A stretch of DNA of 64,000 bases from JAICYJ01 sp038212095 (GTDB lineage: Bacteria; Actinomycetota; Thermoleophilia; Gaiellales; JAICJC01): the NCBI GenBank assembly GCA_038212095.1, contig JBBQUW010000004.1, positions 83,069 through 147,068 of the forward strand. The letters run 5' to 3'. Positions 22,629-30,121 of this stretch are shown here, piece by piece (positions within the stretch are counted from its first letter, which is position 1; each line of letters starts with the position of its first letter). The notes beneath the pieces are model-generated. The model was not told the origin of the DNA and did not search any database. It saw only the letters and a list, made by a program, of their open reading frames with translations. Both the position numbers and the translations under genes were made by a program.

Positions 22629-24737
22629 ATGAGCATTGACGATCTGGCAGCCCCGCGGCCGGCGCTTGGGCCGGAGCAGCGGCTGCTGAACCGCGAGCTC
22701 TCGTGGCTCGATTTCAACGCCCGCGTGCTGGCGCTGGTCGAGGATCCATCCGTCCCCTTGCTCGAGCGGGTGCGGTTCTGCGCAATCGTCTCGTCGGCGC
22801 TGGACGAGTTCTTCATGGTGCGCGTGGCCGGCCTGCTGCGGCAGGCGGGCGCTGGGCTGGGCATGCGCTCTCCCGACGGGCGTACGCCCCAGGCCGCACT
22901 GGTCGAGATCCGCCAGCGGGTGACCGAGCTTGGACAGCTCCAGTCACGCTTATGGCGCGAGCAGCTGGTTCCGCTGCTGGCCGAGCAGGAGATCTTGGTG
23001 GGCGGCACTGAGGCCCTCAGCGACGATGAGCTGACCGAGCTGACCGGCCGCTTCGACCGCGAGGTGTACCCCGTGCTGACGCCGCTTGCGGTCGGGCCGG
23101 GTCAGCCGTTCCCCTACATCTCGGGCCTCTCGCTCAGCCTGGGGGTGTTCGTGCGTGAGCCGGACGGCAGCGAGGAGCGGTTCGCCCGGGTCAAGGTGCC
23201 CGAGGTGCTGCCGCGGTTCCTCTCAATCGGGCGGCGCGGCGCGCTGCTGCCACTCGAGGACGCGATCGCCCACTTCCTCTCCTGGCTGTTCCCGGGCATG
23301 GAAGTGGTCGAGCACGTCGCCTTCCGGGTCACCCGTGACGCGGACTTCGAGGTCTCCGACGAGGCCGACGACCTGCTCGAGGCGGTTGAGCTGGAGCTGC
23401 GCCGTCGCCGCTTTGGCGACGTCGTGCGGCTGGAGGTGGCAAGCGGGGCCAGCGAGGCGATGATCGACCAGCTCAAGGACGGCCTGGGGGTGACGGAGGA
23501 TCAGGTGTATGCCGTGCATGGCATGCTCGACCTGGCCGATCTCTCCCGGATCGCCGATCTCGAGCGACCGGAGCTGCGCTACGAGCCGTGGCTGCCGGTC
23601 ACGCGCTCGCGGCTGGCGCCGGCCGCCGGCCGGCGCGACCTGTTCGCCGAGGTGCGTCGCTCCGATCTGCTGGTGCAGCTGCCCTACGACTCGTTCGCGA
23701 CCTCGGTGGAGTCGTTCGTGCGCGCCGCGGCCAAGGATCGCGACGTGGTCGGCGTCAAGACGACGGTCTACCGCACCAGCGACGACTCGGCGCTGCTACC
23801 GGCGCTGATCGACGCCGCCGAGGACGGCAAGCAGACCGTCTGCCTGGTCGAGCTGAAGGCGCGCTTCGACGAGCGCCGCAACATCGAGTGGTCTCGGGCG
23901 ATGGAGCAGGCGGGCGTGCACGTTGTCTACGGGTTCGCCAACCTCAAGATCCACGCCAAGATGACGCTGATCGTGCGCCGCGACGGTGATGCGCTGCACC
24001 GCTACGCCCACGTCGGCACCGGCAACTACAACGCGGTCACCGCCCGGCTGTACGAGGACTTCGGCCTGTTCACCGATGACGAGGCGATCACTGCCGATCT
24101 CGCCGACCTGTTCAACCACCTGACCGGATTCGGCCGACCGCAGCGGTTCCGCAAGATCCTCGCCGCGCCGTTCAACCTGCGCAGCGGCCTGACGGAACGG
24201 ATCCGGGCGGTGGCGCGGTCGGCTGCCGACGGCGAGCGGGCGCGGATCCGGATCAAGGTGAACGCGCTGACCGACGAGGCGATGATCGACGAGCTGTACC
24301 GGGCATCGCAGGCCGGCGCCGAGATTCAGGTGTTCGCCCGCGGCATCTGCATGCTGCGACCGGGCGTGCCGGGGCTGTCGGAGGGGATCCTGGTGCGCAG
24401 CGTGGTGGGGCGGTTCCTGGAGCACAGCCGGCTGTTCGCCTTCGAGGCGGGAGACGAAGAGACGTACCTGCTGGGGAGCGCCGACCTGATGCCGCGCAAC
24501 CTCGACCACCGCATCGAGGTGGTCGCGCCGGTCGAGGATCCGCGTGCCCGGGAGGAGCTGTCGGCGGCGCTGGACGCGCTGCTGGCCGACAACGTGCAGT
24601 CCTGGGAGCTTGCCGCGGACGGCTCGTGGCGGCGGCTGGCGCCGCTGCCGGGAGAGCGCGAGCGTGGCGCCCACACCACGCTGATGCGACGCGCCCGGCT
24701 GCGGGTGCGGCGGCGGGGCGGCCCGCGCGGATCCTAG
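22629..24737 (+). CDS. ppk1: polyphosphate kinase 1
   Basis: This enzyme reversibly transfers the ATP gamma-phosphate onto inorganic polyphosphate at the membrane periphery. The 702-residue protein has the N domain (NRELSWLDFNARVLALVED), the head domain and two phospholipase-D-like C-terminal domains. The autophosphorylated histidine is His442 in FANLKIHAKM, and YAHVGTGNYN and LIGSADLMPRN-like blocks (LLGSADLMPRNLDHRIE) follow. It is followed by a PHO-box-like repeat and ppx, and convergently by SixA and CYTH-CHAD genes, making a polyphosphate island. The ATG at 22629 lacks a strong Shine-Dalgarno. Confidence 0.96.
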   Translation: MSIDDLAAPRPALGPEQRLLNRELSWLDFNARVLALVEDPSVPLLERVRFCAIVSSALDEFFMVRVAGLLRQAGAGLGMRSPDGRTPQAALVEIRQRVTELGQLQSRLWREQLVPLLAEQEILVGGTEALSDDELTELTGRFDREVYPVLTPLAVGPGQPFPYISGLSLSLGVFVREPDGSEERFARVKVPEVLPRFLSIGRRGALLPLEDAIAHFLSWLFPGMEVVEHVAFRVTRDADFEVSDEADDLLEAVELELRRRRFGDVVRLEVASGASEAMIDQLKDGLGVTEDQVYAVHGMLDLADLSRIADLERPELRYEPWLPVTRSRLAPAAGRRDLFAEVRRSDLLVQLPYDSFATSVESFVRAAAKDRDVVGVKTTVYRTSDDSALLPALIDAAEDGKQTVCLVELKARFDERRNIEWSRAMEQAGVHVVYGFANLKIHAKMTLIVRRDGDALHRYAHVGTGNYNAVTARLYEDFGLFTDDEAITADLADLFNHLTGFGRPQRFRKILAAPFNLRSGLTERIRAVARSAADGERARIRIKVNALTDEAMIDELYRASQAGAEIQVFARGICMLRPGVPGLSEGILVRSVVGRFLEHSRLFAFEAGDEETYLLGSADLMPRNLDHRIEVVAPVEDPRAREELSAALDALLADNVQSWELAADGSWRRLAPLPGERERGAHTTLMRRARLRVRRRGGPRGS

Positions 24738-24740
24738 ATC

Positions 24741-24762
24741 TTCACCGTTCGTTCACCGTCCG
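24741..24762 (+). promoter_or_regulatory. PHO-box-like direct repeat upstream of ppx
   Basis: Two consecutive 11-base units, TTCACCGTTCG and TTCACCGTCCG, differ at one position and lie 38-60 bases before the ppx start. Eleven-base direct repeats with a TTCAC core are the known architecture of PhoP operators (PHO boxes) in actinobacteria. A weak third unit (GTGGCCCC) may follow. This predicts phosphate-responsive control of ppx. Confidence 0.65.
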
Positions 24763-24800
24763 GTGGCCCCGGCGTCCGAGCCGGCCGCGACAATGTGGTC

Positions 24801-25685
24801 ATGAAGGTGGGCATCATCGACGTCGGGTCGAACACGGTTCGCCTGCTCGCGGCCGAATCCGGCAAGACCGGCGCCGTGCTGGCGCTGCATGAGGAGCGGT
24901 GCCAGGTTGGCCTCGGTGATGTGATCGAGCGGCGCGGCCGGATCCCCGCGGCGAAGGTGGCGGAGACGGCGGAGTGCGCTCGCGGCTACGCAAAGCTGGC
25001 GCGGCGGATGGGCTGCGATCGGCTCGAGGTGGTGGTCACGGCGCCGGGCCGCCAGAGCGCCAACGCGGACGCCCTGCTGAGGGCGCTGCGCGAGGCTGTC
25101 GGGGTCGTGCCACGGGTGCTGTCGGCAGAGAGCGAGGGGAGGCTGGCCTATCTGGGTGCCGTCTCCGCGTCCGATCAGCTGCCCGACATGGTCGCCGTCT
25201 GTGATGTCGGCGGCGGATCGACCGAGATCGCGTTCGGCGCGTCGCAGCTCGAGCCCCAGTGGGTCGACTCGATCGACACCGGCTCATTGCGCCTCACCAG
25301 CCGCTTCTTCGACAGCGGTGGCGGCGACCGCGACCAGGTGGCGGCTGCCCGAGACGAGGTGCGGCGGCTGCTGGCCGAGGTCGAGGAGCCGCGGCCCGAG
25401 GCCGCCCTCGCCACCGGCGGCAGCGCCCGCGCGCTGCGACGGATGTTCGGCCGCACGCTGGGGCCCGAGCAGCTCGAGCAGGCGATCGAGATGCTGACAG
25501 GTCGGCCGCCGGCCAAGGTCGCCCGCAAGCATGGCCTCGAGCTGCGCCGCGCGCGCACGCTGCTGGCCGGCGCGGTGATCCTGGCCGAGGTTGGTGCGGT
25601 GTTGGGGGTGCCGTTCGAAGTTGCCCGCGGCGGGATGCGAGAGGGGCTGGCGGCCGAGCTGCTGGCTCAGGTACAGGCCGCCTGA
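24801..25685 (+). CDS. ppx: Ppx/GppA exopolyphosphatase family protein (short form)
   Basis: The 294-residue protein has the actin-like ATPase fold: phosphate-1 IIDVGSNTVRLL at the N-terminus, VCDVGGGSTEIAFG in the middle and ATGGSARALRRMFG near the end. It lacks the C-terminal HD-like and helical domains of the 500-residue E. coli enzymes, as do the short actinobacterial Ppx proteins. Family members release phosphate from polyphosphate or hydrolyse pppGpp. ATG 24801 is preferred over GTG 24795. It is downstream of ppk1 and of a PHO-box-like repeat. Confidence 0.9.
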   Translation: MKVGIIDVGSNTVRLLAAESGKTGAVLALHEERCQVGLGDVIERRGRIPAAKVAETAECARGYAKLARRMGCDRLEVVVTAPGRQSANADALLRALREAVGVVPRVLSAESEGRLAYLGAVSASDQLPDMVAVCDVGGGSTEIAFGASQLEPQWVDSIDTGSLRLTSRFFDSGGGDRDQVAAARDEVRRLLAEVEEPRPEAALATGGSARALRRMFGRTLGPEQLEQAIEMLTGRPPAKVARKHGLELRRARTLLAGAVILAEVGAVLGVPFEVARGGMREGLAAELLAQVQAA

Positions 25686-25701
25686 GCGAGTCGCCAGGGC
25701 G

Positions 25702-26121
25702 CTAGGGCACCATGTACCCGCGCGGCTCGAGGCCGCGAGCCGGGTCGAGCAGCCACACCGACCCCTTCTTGGCGGGGCGTCCGTGGCCGATCAGCTCGCC
25801 GATCACGTCGCCATGGCTGCACAGCACGGCCTCCTGGCCGTCGAGCTCGGCGATCAGCCGACGGGCGGCCGGCGCCGACGATCCTTCCGCCAGCTCGACG
25901 CGCAGCTCGGGTTCGAGCCCGGTCGCACGGGCCAGCGGCGCGACCGTCTCGACGCATCGCAGGAAGGGGCTGGTCAGGATTCGCTGCAGCGGCCGGTCGG
26001 CCAGCAGCCCGACCAGCACCTCAGCCTGCTGCCGGCCCTTCTCGTCCAGCGGACGCTGGCTGTCGTCGGCACCGTGGGATCCGCGCCGGCCGGCCCGGGC
26101 GTGTCGCACCAGCAGGATCAC
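25702..26121 (-). CDS. SixA-like phosphohistidine phosphatase
   Basis: The 139-residue histidine phosphatase-superfamily protein starts LLVRHARAGRRG (catalytic RHA/G motif). It has PLDEKGRQQAEVLVGLL, an ILTSPFLRCVETVAPLA block and the second histidine in VLCSHGDVIGEL. Small enzymes of this type (SixA) dephosphorylate phosphohistidine. GTG 26121 overlaps the stop of the CYTH-CHAD gene by 4 bases (GTGA). A longer GTG start at 26157 would overlap by 40 bases and add a poor N-terminus. Coupling to CHAD hints at a role in phosphohistidine or polyphosphate turnover; that is inference. Confidence 0.85.
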   Translation of the reverse strand: MILLVRHARAGRRGSHGADDSQRPLDEKGRQQAEVLVGLLADRPLQRILTSPFLRCVETVAPLARATGLEPELRVELAEGSSAPAARRLIAELDGQEAVLCSHGDVIGELIGHGRPAKKGSVWLLDPARGLEPRGYMVP

Positions 26122-27554
26122 ATCCAGATCCGCGCTCGCGCCTCCAGCCGGCGCCACGCCGCTGGCACCGCCCTTCGCGCATCGCGCCTGCGCTCGCGCT
26201 GACGCTCAATCAACATGCCGGCGGCGAGCGCCGCCGGGACAGAGGCATCGGTTCTCGATTCCAGCAGGTCGCGAATCATCTGCTCGGCGACCGTGGCGTC
26301 CTGATGCTCGCCCAACACGTCCTGAAGCGACTTGGCGGCCTCGATGTAGCGCCCGGCCCGCCGACCCACCGTGCCTTCCGCCAGTTCCGCGGCGTAGCGC
26401 GCGCGCTTGACGGCGATGCGTGCGGCGTGCAACTCCTCATCGGCCGGCTGATCGCCCAGCGCCCGCATCTGCTTACGCAGCCGGCGATGCTCCGCGCCGG
26501 CGATCTCGCGCAGGGCGACCGGACGATCGATCGTGGGCGGCGCGCGAAGCTCGCCTTCGAGCCGGTCGAGCAGGCGGATGTAGCGGGCCAGGCGCAGGTC
26601 GGCCAGCAGCGTCCGGCGGGCCGCCGCGCGGCGGGCGGTGAGCTGCTCCAGCAGGTCGTCGAACGATCGCCGCTCGCGGTCGTCGAGCGCGGCCGAATCC
26701 GACCGCAGGTGGTCGAGCAGCACGTCCAGGTCGCGCACCTCTCCCAGCGCACGGCCGGCCCATGAGAGCTCGGCCCGCACCTCCCTGACCCAGCCGGCAT
26801 CAAGCATCGGGCGAGCGGCTCGCAGCAGCGCGCGCAGCCGCCGGATGGCGACGCGGTGCTGGTGCAGATCCTCGGGATCGCTGCCGAGCCGGGTGCCGGG
26901 GTCGCGCACCAGGATCGTCTGGTACTGCTGCTCCAGCATCGCCACCAGGTGCTCGGACGGCGCCGCTGTCCGCTTGGGGCGCCGCGGCGGTGGCCGCACC
27001 AGCCCCAACGCCTGGAACAGCTTGGGCCGCTCGTCGGCGTCCAGGGCACCGGCCGCGCGCAATGCCCGCTCGATCCGCCGCAGCGCATCGTCGTCGCCCT
27101 CGACCAGCTCCACCTCCAGCTCCTCCAGCCGGCCGATCGCGGCACCGTGACCGGTCACGGTCACCTCATCCACCACCACCTCGGCCAGGTCACGACCCTG
27201 GTCGCGCACCATCACCCCCTGGCGCAGGGTGTCCAGCGTCGCAACCGGCGACAGCGGCCGGCCGCGGGTGGTGGCGGCGACCAGGTCGTCGAACCGTTGG
27301 GGCACATACTCGGGCGGTCCCGGCAGTTCCAGCTCTAGCCGGTCGCCACCGTGGGGCAGCTTCAGCTGCCACGATCCCGTGCCGTTCTCGGAGCGGTAGC
27401 GCAGGGTGAAGCCGGACGCCGCCAACCGGTGGTCGGGCGTGTCGTGGTACGTCGACGAGAAGCGCCGCGGATCCATCGGCTCGCCCAGGTCGCCGGGAAG
27501 GGCGAAGCCGTCGCCGGCCCGCAGCTTGATCTCGCGCTCAACCGTTCGTTTCAT
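26118..27554 (-). CDS. CYTH-CHAD domain protein (probable triphosphatase/polyphosphate binding)
   Basis: The 478-residue protein has an N-terminal CYTH tunnel domain: EREIKLRAGD carries the ExExK motif, and TLRYRSENG and WQLKLP carry basic residues. A C-terminal CHAD domain of paired helices follows from about residue 205. It is rich in conserved His/Arg/Lys, as in EDLHQHRVAIRRLRALLRAA and ELHAARIAVKRARYAAEL. CYTH domains hydrolyse inorganic triphosphate or bind long-chain phosphates, and CHAD domains bind polyphosphate. It is convergent with ppk1-ppx and coupled to a SixA-like phosphatase. ATG 27554 fits the family N-terminus. Confidence 0.92.
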   Translation of the reverse strand: MKRTVEREIKLRAGDGFALPGDLGEPMDPRRFSSTYHDTPDHRLAASGFTLRYRSENGTGSWQLKLPHGGDRLELELPGPPEYVPQRFDDLVAATTRGRPLSPVATLDTLRQGVMVRDQGRDLAEVVVDEVTVTGHGAAIGRLEELEVELVEGDDDALRRIERALRAAGALDADERPKLFQALGLVRPPPRRPKRTAAPSEHLVAMLEQQYQTILVRDPGTRLGSDPEDLHQHRVAIRRLRALLRAARPMLDAGWVREVRAELSWAGRALGEVRDLDVLLDHLRSDSAALDDRERRSFDDLLEQLTARRAAARRTLLADLRLARYIRLLDRLEGELRAPPTIDRPVALREIAGAEHRRLRKQMRALGDQPADEELHAARIAVKRARYAAELAEGTVGRRAGRYIEAAKSLQDVLGEHQDATVAEQMIRDLLESRTDASVPAALAAGMLIERQRERRRDARRAVPAAWRRLEARARIWM

Positions 27555-27566
27555 CGCCAGCCAATC

Positions 27567-28250
27567 TTACGGGTCGAACCGCTTCTCGGCTGCCAGCGTG
27601 CGCTCGATCAGATCTCGCTGCCGGGCGGGGCTGATGTCGGTGAACGTGAGTCTGTAGCTGAGCCGCTCCGCGTCCCGCCCAGCCCAGGCGACGCAGGCCG
27701 GTTGCACGAACGGCGGCCGGGCATCCTCGAACGTGATCTCGAGCTCGACCAGAGTACCGACCGAGAGCAGGCGGTCAGTTCCGATCCGCACACCGTCCAC
27801 CGACACGTCCAGGGTGGGTACCGCGAGCTCCTCCACCGGCTTTCCGTCAGCGTCGAGCCGACGTACGAGTGCCCTCAGCCGAACCGGCAGCCGGGTCTGT
27901 GAGCGGCGGTCGAACAGGCGGCGATCCTGGGCGTACACCCAGCGCACGACCCGCTGCTGGGTGTAGGTTTCGAGCTCGTCGAACCGGATCCCGGCCACGC
28001 CGTCGCCGTCCTTCCAGATCACCTCGGCCTCGGCGAAGATCAGGAAGTGCGGCTCACGGAAGCGCACCTCCAGCCACACACGCTCGCCGACCTGGAGGGC
28101 AAGGCCGGGTGCCAGCCGGATGCCGCCGGCCGAGATATCGATCGTGCGGCCGTTCCCTGCCTGATCCCGCTCGCCGGCCGCATCGATGCGCGAGCAGATC
28201 ACATGTAGATCGGCCTCGACGCGGAGGAATTCGCGGCGCTCGCTCGTCAT
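27567..28250 (-). CDS. tandem PilZ-domain c-di-GMP receptor
   Basis: The 227-residue protein has two PilZ-like modules. The first has RREFLRV (RxxxR) and DISAGGIRL (DxSxxG). The second has RRSQTRLPVRLR (RxxxR) and DVSVDGVRI (DxSxxG). Both modules keep the residues known to bind cyclic di-GMP. PilZ proteins translate c-di-GMP levels into motility or envelope outputs, and the window also encodes two GGDEF proteins. There is no membrane segment. It is transcribed just upstream of the CYTH-CHAD gene (12-base gap) and divergent from the decarboxylase at 28283. Confidence 0.85.
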   Translation of the reverse strand: MTSERREFLRVEADLHVICSRIDAAGERDQAGNGRTIDISAGGIRLAPGLALQVGERVWLEVRFREPHFLIFAEAEVIWKDGDGVAGIRFDELETYTQQRVVRWVYAQDRRLFDRRSQTRLPVRLRALVRRLDADGKPVEELAVPTLDVSVDGVRIGTDRLLSVGTLVELEITFEDARPPFVQPACVAWAGRDAERLSYRLTFTDISPARQRDLIERTLAAEKRFDP

Positions 28251-28282
28251 CGGGGGCCAGTGTATGCGGCATACTGCGCAGC

Positions 28283-29779
28283 ATGTCCCCCTCCGATCTG
28301 GATGTCCCGGCGCCGGTAGCCGACCTCGACTGGGACTCCCGGCGCATGCGTCTGCTCGCCGACCGCGCGGTGGCGCTCTATGCCGAGTTCCTGGACAGGC
28401 TGGACGATCTGCCGATCGCCCGGCACGCGTCCGCCTCGACGGTGCGCGAGGCGGTCACGCGGCCGCTGCCGCGGGTGGGTCTGAGCGACGATGAGCTGAT
28501 CGATCACCTGCGCCAGGTGCTGATCGAGTGGGGCGTGCAGTGCGGGCACCCGCGGTTCATGGCCTACGTGACCGGCAGCGGCACGGTCCCCGGTGCGGTG
28601 GCGGAGATGCTCGCGGCCGGCGTCAACATGAACGTCGGCGGCTGGCAGCTCTCGCCCAGCGCCAGCGAGATCGAGCACCACCTGATGCGCTGGTTCTGTG
28701 ACCGCTTCGGGCTGCCGGTCGGCGCCGGCGGGCTGCTGGTCTCGGGAGGCGCGGTCGCCAACCTGATCTCGCTCAAGCTCGCCCGCGATAGCCGCGCGGG
28801 CTGGGATGTGCGCGCCACCGGCATCGTCGCCGGCCCGCCGCTGGTGCTGTACGCCTCCAGCGAGACGCACGTCGTCACCGATCGGGCTGCGGACATGCTC
28901 GGTATCGGCGGCGACGCGGTGCGCAGGCTGCCGGTCGACCGCGATCTGCGCATGCAGCCGGAGCTGCTGCGGGCGGCGCTACGGGCCGATCTGGCCGGCG
29001 GACGGCGGCCGATCGCGGTCGTGGCCACCGCCGGCACCACTACCACCGGTGCCATCGATCCGCTGCCTGAGATCGCCGAGATCTGTGACGAGCACGGGCT
29101 GTGGATGCACGTGGACGCCGCCTACGGCGGCCCCGCCGTGCTGGCGGATGATCTGCGCCCGCAGCTGGCGGGCATCGAGCGGGCAGATTCGATCGCGTTC
29201 GACCCGCACAAGTGGCTCTACGTCTCCCAGTCGGCCGGCTGCGTGCTGGTTCGCGACCTGCAACGGCTGCCGGCCTCGTTCCAGGTGTACGCGTCCTACG
29301 TGCACCAGGACGAGGAGCACACCGGAGCCGGCGTCAGCCTGGGCGAGCTTGGTCCCCAGTACAGCCGTGGCTTCCAGGCACTCAAGCTGTGGGTGTCGCT
29401 GCTGGCGCACGGCACCGATGCGTACGCCCGGCGCATCTCACACGACGCGCGGCTGGCCCGCTACATGGCGGCCCGTGTAGCGGAGCGGCCCGAGTTCGAG
29501 CTGGCTGCGCCGGTCGGGCTCTCGATCTGCTGCTTCCGGTACCTGCCGGACGGGGGCGCCGACGAGGCGTACCTGTCCCGTCTCAACGAGCGGATCATGA
29601 CCGAGCTCCAGCTGGACGGGCGGGTGTACATCTCGAACGCCGTGCTGGGCGACCGCTTCGTGCTTCGGGCCTGCATCGTCAACCACCGCACGGAGGCGGA
29701 CGATATCGACGCGGTACTGGACGTGGCCGCCGAGCTGGGAGGCCGCATCGATCACGGGCTCCGCAGCGTGGGCGTCTAG
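28283..29779 (+). CDS. PLP-dependent group II decarboxylase (amino-acid decarboxylase family)
   Basis: The 498-residue cytosolic enzyme shows His196 in ASSETH (stacking on PLP), Asp278 in HVDAAYGG (salt bridge to the pyridine N) and the Schiff-base Lys310 in FDPHKWLY. The whole fits the aromatic-L-amino-acid/glutamate/DABA decarboxylase group. The substrate cannot be fixed from sequence. The ATG has no Shine-Dalgarno but has CATACT seven bases upstream, consistent with a leaderless transcript. The amber stop shares CTAG with a convergent micro-ORF. A distant relative lies at 36733. Confidence 0.9.
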   Translation: MSPSDLDVPAPVADLDWDSRRMRLLADRAVALYAEFLDRLDDLPIARHASASTVREAVTRPLPRVGLSDDELIDHLRQVLIEWGVQCGHPRFMAYVTGSGTVPGAVAEMLAAGVNMNVGGWQLSPSASEIEHHLMRWFCDRFGLPVGAGGLLVSGGAVANLISLKLARDSRAGWDVRATGIVAGPPLVLYASSETHVVTDRAADMLGIGGDAVRRLPVDRDLRMQPELLRAALRADLAGGRRPIAVVATAGTTTTGAIDPLPEIAEICDEHGLWMHVDAAYGGPAVLADDLRPQLAGIERADSIAFDPHKWLYVSQSAGCVLVRDLQRLPASFQVYASYVHQDEEHTGAGVSLGELGPQYSRGFQALKLWVSLLAHGTDAYARRISHDARLARYMAARVAERPEFELAAPVGLSICCFRYLPDGGADEAYLSRLNERIMTELQLDGRVYISNAVLGDRFVLRACIVNHRTEADDIDAVLDVAAELGGRIDHGLRSVGV

Positions 29780-29883
29780 ATCCAGCGCGAGGAGTCGCGC
29801 GTGTCCAGGTTCCGCGAGTCGCTGCCGAAGAGGATGGCCAGCGGGCCGACGAGAATCAGAAATGTTATGAGAAGAAGTTCCAT
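29776..29883 (-). CDS. micro-protein with one membrane helix, 35 aa (DSR-DTRD family, copy 1)
   Basis: The short frame encodes a single hydrophobic helix (ELLLITFLILVGPLAILFG) followed by a polar tail DSRNLDTRDSSRW. Its partner at 29934 has the same arrangement, GPLA then G-x-DSR then DTRD then RW, with different DNA. The conservation argues that both are real despite their size. The stop shares CTAG with the decarboxylase stop. ATG 29883 was chosen because the longer frame (to 29961) would swallow the end of the paralogue. Function is unknown. Confidence 0.55.
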   Translation of the reverse strand: MELLLITFLILVGPLAILFGSDSRNLDTRDSSRWI

Positions 29884-29933
29884 GGTCGCAGTATCGGCCG
29901 CTATGACCATAAGTTCAAATCCTATTTGATCTA

Positions 29934-30062
29934 CTATCGATCGTTTTGCGTAATGAACCATCGGCGATCGTCGCGGGTATCGGTGATGCGTGAGTCGGCA
30001 CCTGCCACAACCGCGAGCGGCCCGATCACGACCAGGAATATGATCAGTGCGAGTTCGATCAT
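29934..30062 (-). CDS. micro-protein with one membrane helix, 42 aa (DSR-DTRD family, copy 2)
   Basis: This is a paralogue of the 35-aa protein that follows it. It has an N-terminal helix (IELALIIFLVVIGPLAVVAG), then ADSRITDTRDDRRW and a short tail. The ATG at 30062 is 59 bases from the divergent LysR start, so both could share the AT-rich control region with the ATCGTT/AACGAT palindrome. No clear Shine-Dalgarno is seen. The protein is likely a small inner-membrane protein of unknown role, perhaps LysR-controlled. Confidence 0.55.
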   Translation of the reverse strand: MIELALIIFLVVIGPLAVVAGADSRITDTRDDRRWFITQNDR

Positions 30063-30105
30063 GGAACGATTGTCGTCGCCGTTGATCATTCGCTCAAATC
30101 GTTGT

Positions 30106-30120
30106 ATCGTTCGTAACGAT
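30106..30120. promoter_or_regulatory. putative LysR-type operator (T-N11-A palindrome)
   Basis: ATCGTT-CGT-AACGAT ends one base before the lysR ATG and contains the T-N11-A core typical of LysR-family sites. Further half-sites lie nearby: ATCGTT at 30098-30103 and AACGAT at 30065-30070. The surrounding 240 bases are clearly more AT-rich than the rest of the window. It likely serves autoregulation and control of the divergent micro-protein genes. Confidence 0.5.
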
Positions 30121-30121
30121 T

